A stretch of 18,973 nucleotides of DNA from JBFHIZ01 sp041596215 (lineage in GTDB: Bacteria; Bacillota; Clostridia; Lachnospirales; Lachnospiraceae): positions 1 through 18,973 of the forward strand of contig JBFHIZ010000038.1 of the NCBI GenBank assembly GCA_041596215.1. The letters are read 5' to 3'. Below the pieces are notes generated by a model that saw only the letters and a list, made by a program, of their open reading frames with translations, had not been told where the DNA came from and made no database searches. Made by a program: the position numbers and the translations under genes. Of this stretch, positions 7,413-15,008 are shown in pieces (positions within the stretch are counted from its first letter, which is position 1; the number at the start of each line of letters is the position of its first letter).

Positions 7413-8459
7413 TTATTCATTTAATAAGTTTAAATATACATCTTCTTTTGCATGATACCCTTTTTCTATAATTTGTTGATCCATGTTTTCTTTGGTTACA
7501 GCGACTGGTGTAAGTATAATTGCAGTAACAAACTCTTCATTTATCTCTTTTACAATGGTTCCTTTTGCTTCTTCCCCTTTTGCAAGCATGACTGCCGCTT
7601 TTGCTGCTTTTGTTGCTTCCTGATCAATTTCTTTAAACACAGTCATATATTGTGTCCCTTCGACAATTCTTTGACATGCCTCCAAGTCTGCATCTTGTCC
7701 TACAATTACCAAATCATTCTTTATTAAATTTTCGGACAAGCCTCGTATGACATACCCTGCAATTTCGTCATTCCCACACATTATAGCAGAAGCAAGCTCT
7801 ACTTTTTCCAAATTATTATTCACGTACTCATTTCCAAATTCTCCGAGCCAATTATCTGCATACGTAATGTCTAATATCTGTATCCCTGTTTCTTCTATTC
7901 CTTTTTTGAATCCACTTTCTACTTCTTTTACATTTGAATCCGTAGGGGCCCCTCCAATCATAATCACAAAATCTTCTGGACTAAGTTGACTTGCAATTGC
8001 ATTTGCCATCAATTCTCCTACTTTTTCATTGTCAAAAGAAACGTACAAATCTACATTTCCTCCCGCTATCATACGATCATAAGCAATAATTTTTATATCC
8101 TCTTTTTTTGCCTTTTCAATAACCGGTAATAATTTCTCTGCATCGATAGCAATAATTACAATAACATCCATTCCTTCTTCTATAAAGTAAGTAATTTGCT
8201 TTATTTGTTCTTCCACATCCCCATTTGCATTTTGTACATTTACATTTGCGCCCAAATCATTTGCTTCCGATACAAATATGTCCCGATCTCTTTGCCATCT
8301 TTCAATGACAAAAGTATCAAAGGTAATCCCAATATTCAGTGTTTCCTGTTTTGCTTCCACTTCAGGAATGGTCATTTCTTCAACCTTCCCGCATGAGGTA
8401 AGTATGATAAATACCATACAAAGACTAAGTACTTTCCAGTTTTTTTTATTCCTTCTCAT
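7413..8459 (-). CDS. xylF: XylF-like sugar-binding lipoprotein
   Basis: Extracytoplasmic sugar-binding protein, 348 residues. The signal peptide has a basic start, hydrophobic core VLSLCMVFIIL and lipobox LTSC, with Cys23 as lipid anchor. Blocks characteristic of the D-xylose-binding protein XylF are ERWQRDRDIFV at 53-63, VQNANGDVEEQIKQI at 75-89, IIAYDRMI at 124-131, YVSFDNEKVGEL at 139-150, GGAPTDSN at 169-176, GNDEIAG at 229-235, GQDADLEA at 254-261 and YMTVFK at 271-276. The longer frame from 8495 overlaps the regulator gene and lacks a ribosome site; the ATG at 8459 has AGGGAG 7 bases upstream, inside the last codons of the response regulator. It is therefore tightly tied to the regulator, one base after its stop. 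D-xylose or a related aldose is the likely ligand; a role in transport, in signalling, or in both is open. Confidence 0.9.
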   Translation of the reverse strand: MRRNKKNWKVLSLCMVFIILTSCGKVEEMTIPEVEAKQETLNIGITFDTFVIERWQRDRDIFVSEANDLGANVNVQNANGDVEEQIKQITYFIEEGMDVIVIIAIDAEKLLPVIEKAKKEDIKIIAYDRMIAGGNVDLYVSFDNEKVGELMANAIASQLSPEDFVIMIGGAPTDSNVKEVESGFKKGIEETGIQILDITYADNWLGEFGNEYVNNNLEKVELASAIMCGNDEIAGYVIRGLSENLIKNDLVIVGQDADLEACQRIVEGTQYMTVFKEIDQEATKAAKAAVMLAKGEEAKGTIVKEINEEFVTAIILTPVAVTKENMDQQIIEKGYHAKEDVYLNLLNE

Positions 8460-8460
8460 T

Positions 8461-10053
8461 TTATATCTCCCTATAATCCGTTGGTGGCACTCCAATGTTC
8501 TTTTTAAATGTCCGACTAAAATAATTTGGGTCTGGGTAACCTACTTCTCTGCTAATTTCCTTTATACTATATGTTCCATTGGAAAGTAATTCTTTTGCTT
8601 TTTCCAAACGTAATGTCGTTAAATAATCAATAAAATTTTTCCCTTCTGTTTTTTTAAACAACTTACTAAAATAATAAGGACTAATTGCAATTTTTTTAGA
8701 TACATCATCTAACGTAATTTCTTTATTATAATTTTCTTTTATATAGTCCCTTGCTTGATCCATTAAATCAATTGACTTCTTTTCTTTTTTGTTCTTCACA
8801 TTTAAAGCCGCTATATGGATTTTATCCAAAAACCATGCACTCATTTCATTCATAGAATGAAACTCGTATACTTTTCTAAAGTATTCTTCACGATCCGTAA
8901 AATGATATACCATTCCTCCACTAAAATATGCTATCCTTTCACATTCCAAAACAAATTCTAGTATTTTTAAACGAATACTCATTTCATTTTTTGCATGGAC
9001 GTCCTGCATCCAGTCAAAATATGCTTTTGCATTTGTATGTGAAGCTACCAAATCGCCCATTTTTACAGCTTTAAACAATCCTTTTTCCAAATCCACTGGA
9101 TATCCATCTTCATATCCACATTGTGTTGGTAAATCTGCAGCATGAAGTACCGATCCTTCTCGATATTCCAGAACACTTAATGCTTCTCGATACGATTCAT
9201 GAATTTCATCTAACGCTTTAATAGTACCTATTCCAATACGAAATTCATAACGAATTCGCTTTCGCAACTCACGCGTCATTTTTCTAGCATTGTTAATAAT
9301 CTGAATTCGATCCTCATACTCATTTTCCGCTTTCATTTCATGTGGAACGAATACAATGATGGGATTTGCCATTGCTGGACCTACAATTCCTTTCGTATGA
9401 CGTTTTATGATTTCTTTTATTTCCATTTGCTTCTCACTAGCACGAACACTTGCACCGATCGCATTTGTGATTTCACCATTTTCTTGTTCTTCTCCAAATC
9501 TAGCTAAAAAAACATATCCACTTCTTTCTTTAATATCTAACAATTGACGAAATTGCTCCGTATTCTCCTTATTATAATCTTGTAACATCATTGTGTAGAC
9601 AAATCCACTTTCGATAATCGGCATGATTATTTTCATTTTTTCTCTAACTTCTAAATCACTGCTTCTTTTTTCTCTTTCCTTATCAATTATTTCTTGCGCT
9701 CTTTGAATCACTTCCACGATTTCTTCCTTATCAATTGGTTTATTGATATAACAAAGAACGCCTAATTCTAAAGCATCCACTGCATAATTAAACTTATCAT
9801 AGGCGGTTAAAATAATGAAAACACATTTATCATTCGTTTTCTTAATTTCTCGTATCGCCTCAATGCCATTGATTCCCGGCATCTGAATATCCATAAAAAT
9901 AATATCTGGTCTGATTTGTTCTGCTAATTCGATTACACTTCGTCCACTTTTTGCGGAAGAAACTTCACACTTATCCCCAAAATTTTTTTCAATAATAAAT
10001 CGTAAAGCATCGATTACAATTCCTTCATCATCTGCAACTAATATTTTGTACAT
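8461..10053 (-). CDS. yesN: YesN-type response regulator with AraC DNA-binding domain
   Basis: Transcription factor of the two-component system, 530 residues. The receiver domain (about 1-122) has the acidic pair Asp8-Asp9, phospho-acceptor Asp55 in FMDIQMPG, Thr83 in ILTAYD and Lys105 in INKP. A middle region of about 300 residues has no motif I can name beyond the weakly conserved, cyclase-like insert usual in YesN proteins (RIRYEFRIGIG near 266-276). The C-terminal AraC/XylS domain (about 427-530) has both helix-turn-helix units: EITLDDVSKKIAISPYYFSK near 445-464 and SIKEISREVGYPDPNYFSR near 496-514. AGGAGG sits 7 bases before the ATG, 11 bases after the kinase stop. It likely activates the downstream sugar-uptake genes when phosphorylated. 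All key receiver residues are intact. Confidence 0.94.
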   Translation of the reverse strand: MYKILVADDEGIVIDALRFIIEKNFGDKCEVSSAKSGRSVIELAEQIRPDIIFMDIQMPGINGIEAIREIKKTNDKCVFIILTAYDKFNYAVDALELGVLCYINKPIDKEEIVEVIQRAQEIIDKEREKRSSDLEVREKMKIIMPIIESGFVYTMMLQDYNKENTEQFRQLLDIKERSGYVFLARFGEEQENGEITNAIGASVRASEKQMEIKEIIKRHTKGIVGPAMANPIIVFVPHEMKAENEYEDRIQIINNARKMTRELRKRIRYEFRIGIGTIKALDEIHESYREALSVLEYREGSVLHAADLPTQCGYEDGYPVDLEKGLFKAVKMGDLVASHTNAKAYFDWMQDVHAKNEMSIRLKILEFVLECERIAYFSGGMVYHFTDREEYFRKVYEFHSMNEMSAWFLDKIHIAALNVKNKKEKKSIDLMDQARDYIKENYNKEITLDDVSKKIAISPYYFSKLFKKTEGKNFIDYLTTLRLEKAKELLSNGTYSIKEISREVGYPDPNYFSRTFKKNIGVPPTDYREI

Positions 10054-10064
10054 TCTAGTTCCTC

Positions 10065-11555
10065 CTATTCTATTGGAATATAGATTGCAATATCTGTTCC
10101 CATATCAAATCCTTCACTCGTAATAATTACCGAACTTCTTCCTCCATAAAATAAATTCATTCGTGCAAGTACATTACTTAACCCGATTCCATTTGCTTCC
10201 CTTTTTGTTGGTGTTGGTGCAAGCGCTCTACTTAAAATCAAATCAATGGTTTCTTGATCCATTCCAATTCCATTATCCCGAACACTAATACAAACTTCAT
10301 TTCCTTCCTGCCCTACAGAAAGTGTTAGTTTTTTTTCTCTTTCCAAACTCTCTAATCCATATTTTACCGCATTTTCAATAATTGGCTGTAGTGTCATTGG
10401 TGGAATATCAATTCCGCCAAAGGATTCATCTACTTCTTTATAAAAATGAATTTCTCCAGAAAAGCGGACATTTAGAATATACATATAACTATCAATTAAA
10501 TCAATTTCTTCCTTTATGGTAGAAATATTTTTATTATCTGTTATTTTATATCGGTAAAAATTTGCCACTGCTTTCGTATATTGATAAGTTCGTTCCGCAT
10601 CTTCAAGCATTGCCAACTGGACCCCTGCGTTCAAAATATTAAATAAAAAATGGGGATTTATCTGTGCTTGTAAATATTTCAATTCTGCTTCTTTTAAATG
10701 TGTTTCCATTAAAATTTCATTTTCTCGCATTTTACTTTCATAGACTGCACTTTCCTTAACTTTGACAATATAAGAACGTAAGCTACTAACCATTTCATTA
10801 AAAGCTTTTGTTACCCTTCCAATTTCATCACTCGTTGTAATTGGTAATTTCTTAATCTCAAGAGTACCTTGTGAAACAACATCCGCCGCTTCTGCCAACT
10901 TCTGCAATGGACTAGTAATACTTTTTCCAAACAGCACAATAATAATAAAATTTAGAAGCATAATTACAATCAAAAAAATTAAATTAATGCTCTCCATTTG
11001 CTCTAATAAATTAAGACGATTCTCATAAGTGAGTTTATTTAGTACTAATTGCTCATTATTCAAACTATATATGTAGGAATTAATATAGGAAAAATATATT
11101 GTCGACTCTGCATAGATTTCTTTATATTTTTCTACATTTCTTCCTCTCTTATATTCCATTGCCTCGTCAAGAAGAACAAAATATTTATTCGTAAGATTCG
11201 TAAGATCCCTCTCCATCATCAAGCAAGCATCCTCTACAATCTTTTGATTAAACCCACGAAGAAGTTGATCTACATTGCTTTTATATTCATAATATGCAAC
11301 TAAATCGTTGGTATTTTTTGATTCTAAGTAACTAAACATGGAATGATCAATATTTGTTATATTTTCACGTAGTTCATTGATTTCTGCATTGCTATCATAT
11401 ACATTATCTATTTCTTGCACCATCTGGTTTACATTATTATACATATATAAATTAATTCCAAAAATAACTGCGTTTGAAATAAAAAACAACATAATTAATT
11501 TGGTTTGCATTTTTGAAGAGAATCTTTTTAATAAAGTTTTTTTTTCTTTATTCAT
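10065..11555 (-). CDS. YesM/LytS-type sensor histidine kinase
   Basis: Membrane-bound histidine kinase of the His_kinase (LytS/YesM) family, 496 residues. Membrane helices at about 18-38 and 190-210 bracket an extracytoplasmic helical region of about 150 residues without a recognisable ligand-binding fold, fitting a kinase that reads its signal from a partner protein. HAMP at about 211-263, then ELKYLQAQINPHFLFN with phospho-acceptor His302, the N-box LQPIIENAVKYG at 389-400, DNGIGM at 427-432 and NGIGLSNV at 455-462. The start overlaps the stop of the upstream binding-protein-like gene by 8 bases, with GGAGGA 8 bases before the ATG; this arrangement suggests coupled translation and a stoichiometric complex. 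Its cognate regulator follows after 11 bases. In the Clostridium beijerinckii relative the kinase is called LytS. Confidence 0.94.
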   Translation of the reverse strand: MNKEKKTLLKRFSSKMQTKLIMLFFISNAVIFGINLYMYNNVNQMVQEIDNVYDSNAEINELRENITNIDHSMFSYLESKNTNDLVAYYEYKSNVDQLLRGFNQKIVEDACLMMERDLTNLTNKYFVLLDEAMEYKRGRNVEKYKEIYAESTIYFSYINSYIYSLNNEQLVLNKLTYENRLNLLEQMESINLIFLIVIMLLNFIIIVLFGKSITSPLQKLAEAADVVSQGTLEIKKLPITTSDEIGRVTKAFNEMVSSLRSYIVKVKESAVYESKMRENEILMETHLKEAELKYLQAQINPHFLFNILNAGVQLAMLEDAERTYQYTKAVANFYRYKITDNKNISTIKEEIDLIDSYMYILNVRFSGEIHFYKEVDESFGGIDIPPMTLQPIIENAVKYGLESLEREKKLTLSVGQEGNEVCISVRDNGIGMDQETIDLILSRALAPTPTKREANGIGLSNVLARMNLFYGGRSSVIITSEGFDMGTDIAIYIPIE

Positions 11556-12570
11556 TTGCAGATTCCTCCATATAGTTTTTTACGTTCTTTTGGTTAATCA
11601 CATCAACTTCTACCGTCATAAAACTATTCACATAACCAGAGGTTTCTATTTCACTAAGCACGGACACACAATCTTCTCCGATTTCATAAGAATCCAAGTA
11701 TACACTAGAATGAATAATCCCTTTATTAATTGCTTCTAAAATTAGAGAAGAACTTGCTGATCCAATGACTTTAACCTCTCCTGCCATATTATAGTCCACC
11801 ATGGTTTGAATTGTTGCATTGGTATTTTTTTCATCTAATGCAAGTAATATATCCGGTTTTACTTCTGAATTTGTTAAAACATCTAAAATTTGTTCCTCTG
11901 CTTCAAATGGATTTTCTCCAATTTCGACAATTGTCGTGTTAATTGACAAATGATTTCCTTCATTTGTCATTGTTTCCCTATAACCCGAAAAAAACAAATC
12001 ATTTTCGTCAAGCATATTGCTAGAATCTAAGATATAGACATTTTCTGTTTGTGAATTCGCCACATCAATTACTTGCCTTGCAAATGTTCTGCCAATTTCA
12101 TACCTACTATTTCCCACAAAACTTTTTCTACTACTATCAATACAATCTTCGGTAATCGTAATTACAGGAATTTCCTCCGCACTGGCTTCATCAATTTTTA
12201 TTTTTAATGCTTCCGAATTATCTCCCTGTACAATGATTCCATCTACCTTTGCAGCAATTGCTAAATCCAATTTTTCTTCTCTCGTTAAATGAAATGATAA
12301 TTCTTCTCCAATTTCTTTTACGAAAGTATTTGTTTCATTCGCTGCATCTACAATACCTTGTAAAAGATTGGTTTCATACTCGCTTTTTTCATCGACAAAT
12401 ATAACAGCATAGTATTTCTCATAGGTTCTTGCTGCTTCTTCCGTTTCTTTCAATTCACGATCCAGCTTTGTATAATATATTATCATACTTATAGATAACA
12501 TAAGTAATAGCATTGTTATCACTAAATATCGATATACTCGATTGCGATATTCTCGCTTTTCTCTTTCCAT
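11548..12570 (-). CDS. Membrane-anchored periplasmic-binding-protein-like sensor (XylFII type)
   Basis: Likely sugar sensor that presents its ligand state to the adjacent kinase; 340 residues from the chosen start. A basic cytoplasmic start (MEREKREYRNRVYR) leads into one membrane helix at about 14-33 with no lipobox cysteine, then a charged stalk (KLDRELKETEEAART) and a Peripla_BP_4 fold: YYAVIFVDEKSEY near 53-65, VDGIIVQGDNSEAL near 109-122, IPVITITEDC near 134-143, VGNSRYEIGR near 152-161, DILLALDEKNT near 240-250. It is only distantly similar to the two lipoproteins downstream and lacks their AYDR and GQDA motifs. An in-frame ATG at 12588 lacks a ribosome site; the ATG at 12570 has AGGTAGGA ending 6 bases upstream. 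First gene of the operon. Family and role are well supported by context; the ligand is unknown. Confidence 0.87.
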   Translation of the reverse strand: MEREKREYRNRVYRYLVITMLLLMLSISMIIYYTKLDRELKETEEAARTYEKYYAVIFVDEKSEYETNLLQGIVDAANETNTFVKEIGEELSFHLTREEKLDLAIAAKVDGIIVQGDNSEALKIKIDEASAEEIPVITITEDCIDSSRKSFVGNSRYEIGRTFARQVIDVANSQTENVYILDSSNMLDENDLFFSGYRETMTNEGNHLSINTTIVEIGENPFEAEEQILDVLTNSEVKPDILLALDEKNTNATIQTMVDYNMAGEVKVIGSASSSLILEAINKGIIHSSVYLDSYEIGEDCVSVLSEIETSGYVNSFMTVEVDVINQKNVKNYMEESANE

Positions 12571-12609
12571 AAAAAATCCTACCTTCATAAAATTTTATGA
12601 TAATTCTCT

Positions 12610-12638
12610 ATTATTAAATGTATCATATTTTATTACAA
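12610..12638 (-). promoter_or_regulatory. Candidate promoter of the sugar-sensing operon
   Basis: On the minus strand TTGTAA (12638-12633) and AATAAT (12615-12610) are separated by 17 bases, matching four and five of six sigma-A positions. Transcription would begin near 12603, about 33 bases before the sensor ATG. It lies back to back with the stronger HAD-gene promoter within about 60 bases. Confidence 0.45.
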
Positions 12639-12672
12639 TCTACAAAATCTTTTCTTTCTTATTTCTTTTCAT

Positions 12673-12700
12673 TTGACATACCTTATTAATATAGTAAAAT
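12673..12700 (+). promoter_or_regulatory. Sigma-A-type promoter of the HAD hydrolase gene
   Basis: Perfect TTGACA at 12673-12678, a 16-base spacer, and TAAAAT at 12695-12700 (five of six). A start near 12707 gives a leader of about 26 bases containing the GGAGG ribosome site. This site also shows that the upstream in-frame TTG at 12673 is part of the promoter, not a start codon. Confidence 0.75.
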
Positions 12701-12732
12701 TAACATACAAAATACACGGAGGATTTGATACG

Positions 12733-13386
12733 ATGAAATATAAATGTTTAGTTTTAGATCATGACGATACTGTCACAAAAAGCACCCCTTCCATTCACTA
12801 TCCATCCTTTTTAGAAGCGCAAATAGAAATGCGTCCCGATATGAAACCTTATTCCTTAGAAGAATTTGTAAGCTATTGTTTTGAGCCAGGATTCCATTCA
12901 TTACGTGATCATATTTTAGGATTTAATCCAATGGAAGTAAAAAGACAACAAGAGATATGGAAAGATTATACCCAAAGAATTACCCCAAAACTTTATGATG
13001 GAATTTCCGATATTATTCATTCTTTTGTAAATGCAGGTGGGTATATTTGTGTGGTATCACACTCAGAAGAAAAAATCATTTATAGAGATTATCAAGAACA
13101 ATTAGGAATGGTTCCTGATCTTGTTTTTGGATGGGGTGGAGAAGAACGAAAAATGAAACCAAATCCATATCCACTAGAAACCATTATGAAAAAACTAAAC
13201 TTATTGCCTACGGATTTACTAGTCGTTGATGATATGAAGCCAGGTTTAGATATGGCTAGAACTTGCGACGTGGATTTTGCCTGTGCCGGTTGGTCACATA
13301 TTGTGCCTTCCATAACAGAGTATATGCGAAAACATGCAGACTATTATTTTACAGACGTTCCACAATTAGCAAACTTACTTTTTTAA
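12733..13386 (+). CDS. HAD-superfamily hydrolase
   Basis: Probable phosphatase or phosphoglycolate-phosphatase-like enzyme, 217 residues. HAD motifs in order: motif I LDHDDTV with nucleophile Asp9 and acid/base Asp11, motif II Ser109 in VVSHS, motif III lysine 140 or 142 in RKMKPNP, motif IV VVDDMKPG with Asp166-Asp167. Between motifs I and II is an alpha-helical cap of the C1 kind (residues about 20-85). GGAGG lies 10 bases before the ATG; an upstream in-frame extension would translate through the promoter and was discarded. It is monocistronic and divergent from the sugar operon; nothing in the sequence shows a shared role. The substrate cannot be deduced. Confidence 0.88.
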   Translation: MKYKCLVLDHDDTVTKSTPSIHYPSFLEAQIEMRPDMKPYSLEEFVSYCFEPGFHSLRDHILGFNPMEVKRQQEIWKDYTQRITPKLYDGISDIIHSFVNAGGYICVVSHSEEKIIYRDYQEQLGMVPDLVFGWGGEERKMKPNPYPLETIMKKLNLLPTDLLVVDDMKPGLDMARTCDVDFACAGWSHIVPSITEYMRKHADYYFTDVPQLANLLF

Positions 13387-13389
13387 TAT

Positions 13390-13409
13390 GAAATACAGTA
13401 TTTCTTTTT
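13390..13409 (+). terminator. Possible weak terminator after the HAD gene
   Basis: GAAATAC, one base, and GTATTTC form a short palindromic hairpin 3 bases after the stop, followed by five T. The stem is AT-rich and so weak. It touches the end of the convergent small membrane protein gene. Confidence 0.4.
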
Positions 13410-13728
13410 ATGGTTCAATAAATAGAATTACAAAATCTAACACCAGACAAACGGAAAAACTAATCCATGCAAGGGTAATTCGATGTTTTTCTCTGTATTC
13501 TTTTAATTCCTTTTTTTTATTTTCCTTTGTATCAATACCATTCTTTGATACAGGAAATAACGCAATGACTAGAAACATCAAAAAAACCACATACGCAACA
13601 TATCCTGAAATTACCAATTCTCCAACACTTTGTATTCCCATATAACCTCTTACCATAATTGATATAATAATTAAAATAGCCGTAATCCATTGCATAATTC
13701 TTTCTCTGTTTGTATATAATTCTCTCAT
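13408..13728 (-). CDS. Small membrane protein of unknown function
   Basis: A 106-residue protein I do not recognise. Three hydrophobic segments are seen: about 13-30 (WITAILIIISIMV), 38-60 (LVISGYVAYVVFLMFLVIALF) and 85-104 (LAWISFSVCLVLDFVILFI), with a lysine- and glutamate-rich loop at about 62-80. AAAGGA lies about 9 bases before the ATG. It is convergent with the HAD gene and sits downstream of a terminator, so it is probably transcribed alone. An overlapping frame at 13532-13747 is less plausible, because it lacks a ribosome site and has cysteine-rich, non-membrane composition. Confidence 0.65.
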   Translation of the reverse strand: MRELYTNRERIMQWITAILIIISIMVRGYMGIQSVGELVISGYVAYVVFLMFLVIALFPVSKNGIDTKENKKKELKEYREKHRITLAWISFSVCLVLDFVILFIEP

Positions 13729-13763
13729 TTGCTCGCTTCCTTTCCATTACTTTTCTATTATTA

Positions 13764-13791
13764 ATTATCCTCTTTGTTAAAAAAAAATCAA
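13764..13791 (-). promoter_or_regulatory. Candidate promoter of the small membrane protein gene
   Basis: On the minus strand TTGATT (13791-13786) and GATAAT (13769-13764) are separated by 16 bases. The -35 element lies in the distal arm of the preceding terminator, so the match may be fortuitous. Confidence 0.3.
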
Positions 13792-13809
13792 GGGATACCC
13801 CTTGATTTT
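13779..13809 (-). terminator. Rho-independent terminator of the exonuclease-to-membrane-protein run
   Basis: Eleven-pair hairpin with arms AAAATCAAGGG (13784-13794) and CCCTTGATTTT (13799-13809) and a four-base loop, followed on the minus strand by a T run (13787-13779, partly in the stem). It lies about 150 bases past the last gene. The 13810-13956 stretch between is very AT-rich and holds only a seven-codon frame. Confidence 0.8.
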
Positions 13810-13956
13810 ACTAATTTCATGAATTCTGAATAAAAATCTATTTTTATACTTTTTATTTCTATGCGTATTTATGATTTTTTTTCTATTTTCATTGTTATTC
13901 CTCTTTTTTTTTTAATTTTGACTAATCTAATCATTCTTATTGTTCCATTACTATAA

Positions 13957-14250
13957 CTACTTTCTTACTGCACAATTAGTATTTGGCATAAGCATTATCA
14001 TAATTCCTGCCACGGTTCCCAAAAGAATATAGATAACGCCTTCTTGCAGTGAAATTGTTTTTAAAAATACTAGGATTGCATATTGAATTAGAATCGCCGA
14101 AAAAAACCAAACGGGAAGATTTAAAGAGGTTTTTATTTTTTTGTTAATTCTGCTCCAAAACTTCAAGCTCCAATGATAACGATAGGAAAAAACAGAAAGC
14201 ATACCTCCGGATAAAATCATTGCAATGATATAATAGTATTTTACACTCAT
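13957..14250 (-). CDS. Small membrane protein coupled to the alpha/beta hydrolase gene
   Basis: A 97-residue protein I do not recognise. Three hydrophobic segments are visible: about 4-22, 46-65 (PVWFFSAILIQYAILVFL) and 70-88 (EGVIYILLGTVAGIMIML), with a basic loop (SRINKKIKTS) at about 33-42. Its ATG overlaps the hydrolase stop in an ATGA four-base overlap, with AGGAAAGGA just upstream inside the hydrolase gene, so the two are probably translated together. The coupling suggests a functional link, but the sequence does not show what it is. Confidence 0.75.
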   Translation of the reverse strand: MSVKYYYIIAMILSGGMLSVFSYRYHWSLKFWSRINKKIKTSLNLPVWFFSAILIQYAILVFLKTISLQEGVIYILLGTVAGIMIMLMPNTNCAVRK

Positions 14251-14963
14251 AATATTTCCTTTCCTTTCTTACTTACACCTAGAAACATATCCACTGCTTT
14301 ATTAAAATCTTTCGCCTTATATTTTGCTATAAAATGGTCCCCTTCTATCCATGCTAACTGAGCGTTTGGAATGGCCTTATATATTTCTCTTGTATGCCTT
14401 TCTTTAATCATATCTTTTGTTCCTGCAATAACTAACGTTTCTACTTTTATTTCATGCAATCTCTCTATTTTGATATCTGGATCTTTTACCATCAAACGTA
14501 GCATCTCTGCTTTTTTTTTGCTCTTTTTATAAATTTTCGAAATAAAATGCCACACATAAAACGAAAAATCCGTTCGTAGTTGTTCCCAAAAGACGACTCC
14601 TTTTGGATTTAGATTGGCTCCATTTATTATTAATCGATTTACTTTTTCTGGATAAGTCAATGCAAATATAAGAGCAATATTAGCCCCATCAGAAAAACCA
14701 AAAATCGTTGCTTTTGTAATCTCCTTTTCTTCCATAAAACAAGATAAATCTTCTGCAAATTGACGAATTGTAAATGGTTTCACTCCACGTTCTGTTTTTC
14801 CGTGTCCTCTCGTATCTACCGCTATGACTCGAAATAATTTTGCATAATGAGGAATTTGATGTACAAAAAAATCGCTGTCCTCGTTATTTCCATGAAGAAG
14901 TATCATTACTTCCCCAGACCCTTTTTCCGTATAATATAATTGTATATCTTTTTGATTTCTCAT
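14247..14963 (-). CDS. Alpha/beta-fold hydrolase
   Basis: Soluble serine hydrolase of the alpha/beta-fold superfamily, 238 residues. Oxyanion-side LLHGNNEDS at 22-30, VIAVDTRGHGKT at 46-57, nucleophile elbow GFSDG with Ser91, Asp184 in AGTKD and His210 in GDHF form a complete catalytic triad. A small cap lies between, with a basic KKSKKKAE stretch near 146-153. The ATG at 14963 has AAAGGAG 8 bases upstream; an in-frame ATG 21 bases earlier has none. It follows the TSUP gene by 45 bases and overlaps the small membrane protein gene by 4 bases. The substrate is not evident; esterase, lactonase and peptidase members look alike at this level. Confidence 0.88.
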   Translation of the reverse strand: MRNQKDIQLYYTEKGSGEVMILLHGNNEDSDFFVHQIPHYAKLFRVIAVDTRGHGKTERGVKPFTIRQFAEDLSCFMEEKEITKATIFGFSDGANIALIFALTYPEKVNRLIINGANLNPKGVVFWEQLRTDFSFYVWHFISKIYKKSKKKAEMLRLMVKDPDIKIERLHEIKVETLVIAGTKDMIKERHTREIYKAIPNAQLAWIEGDHFIAKYKAKDFNKAVDMFLGVSKKGKEIL

Positions 14964-15008
14964 TTTATGTACTCCTTTATTCAACTCATATTATTGATTG
15001 GTTTTAAA

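Noticed and set aside
8460..8495. N-terminal extension of the XylF-like protein into the regulator gene
   Set aside because: No ribosome site; it would place the signal peptide internally. The ATG at 8459 has AGGGAG at good spacing.
12673..12732. TTG-initiated extension of the HAD protein
   Set aside because: The TTG is the first half of the perfect TTGACA -35 box, and the HAD core begins exactly at the ATG at 12733.
13532..13747. 71-codon minus-strand frame overlapping the small membrane protein
   Set aside because: No ribosome site; the composition is odd and cysteine-rich, while the competing frame has membrane helices and AAAGGA.
13850..13890. Seven-codon minus-strand frame with AGAGGA in front
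   Set aside because: Too short and low-complexity (lysine-rich) in AT-rich DNA; no sign of a leader-peptide function since a terminator, not a gene, follows.
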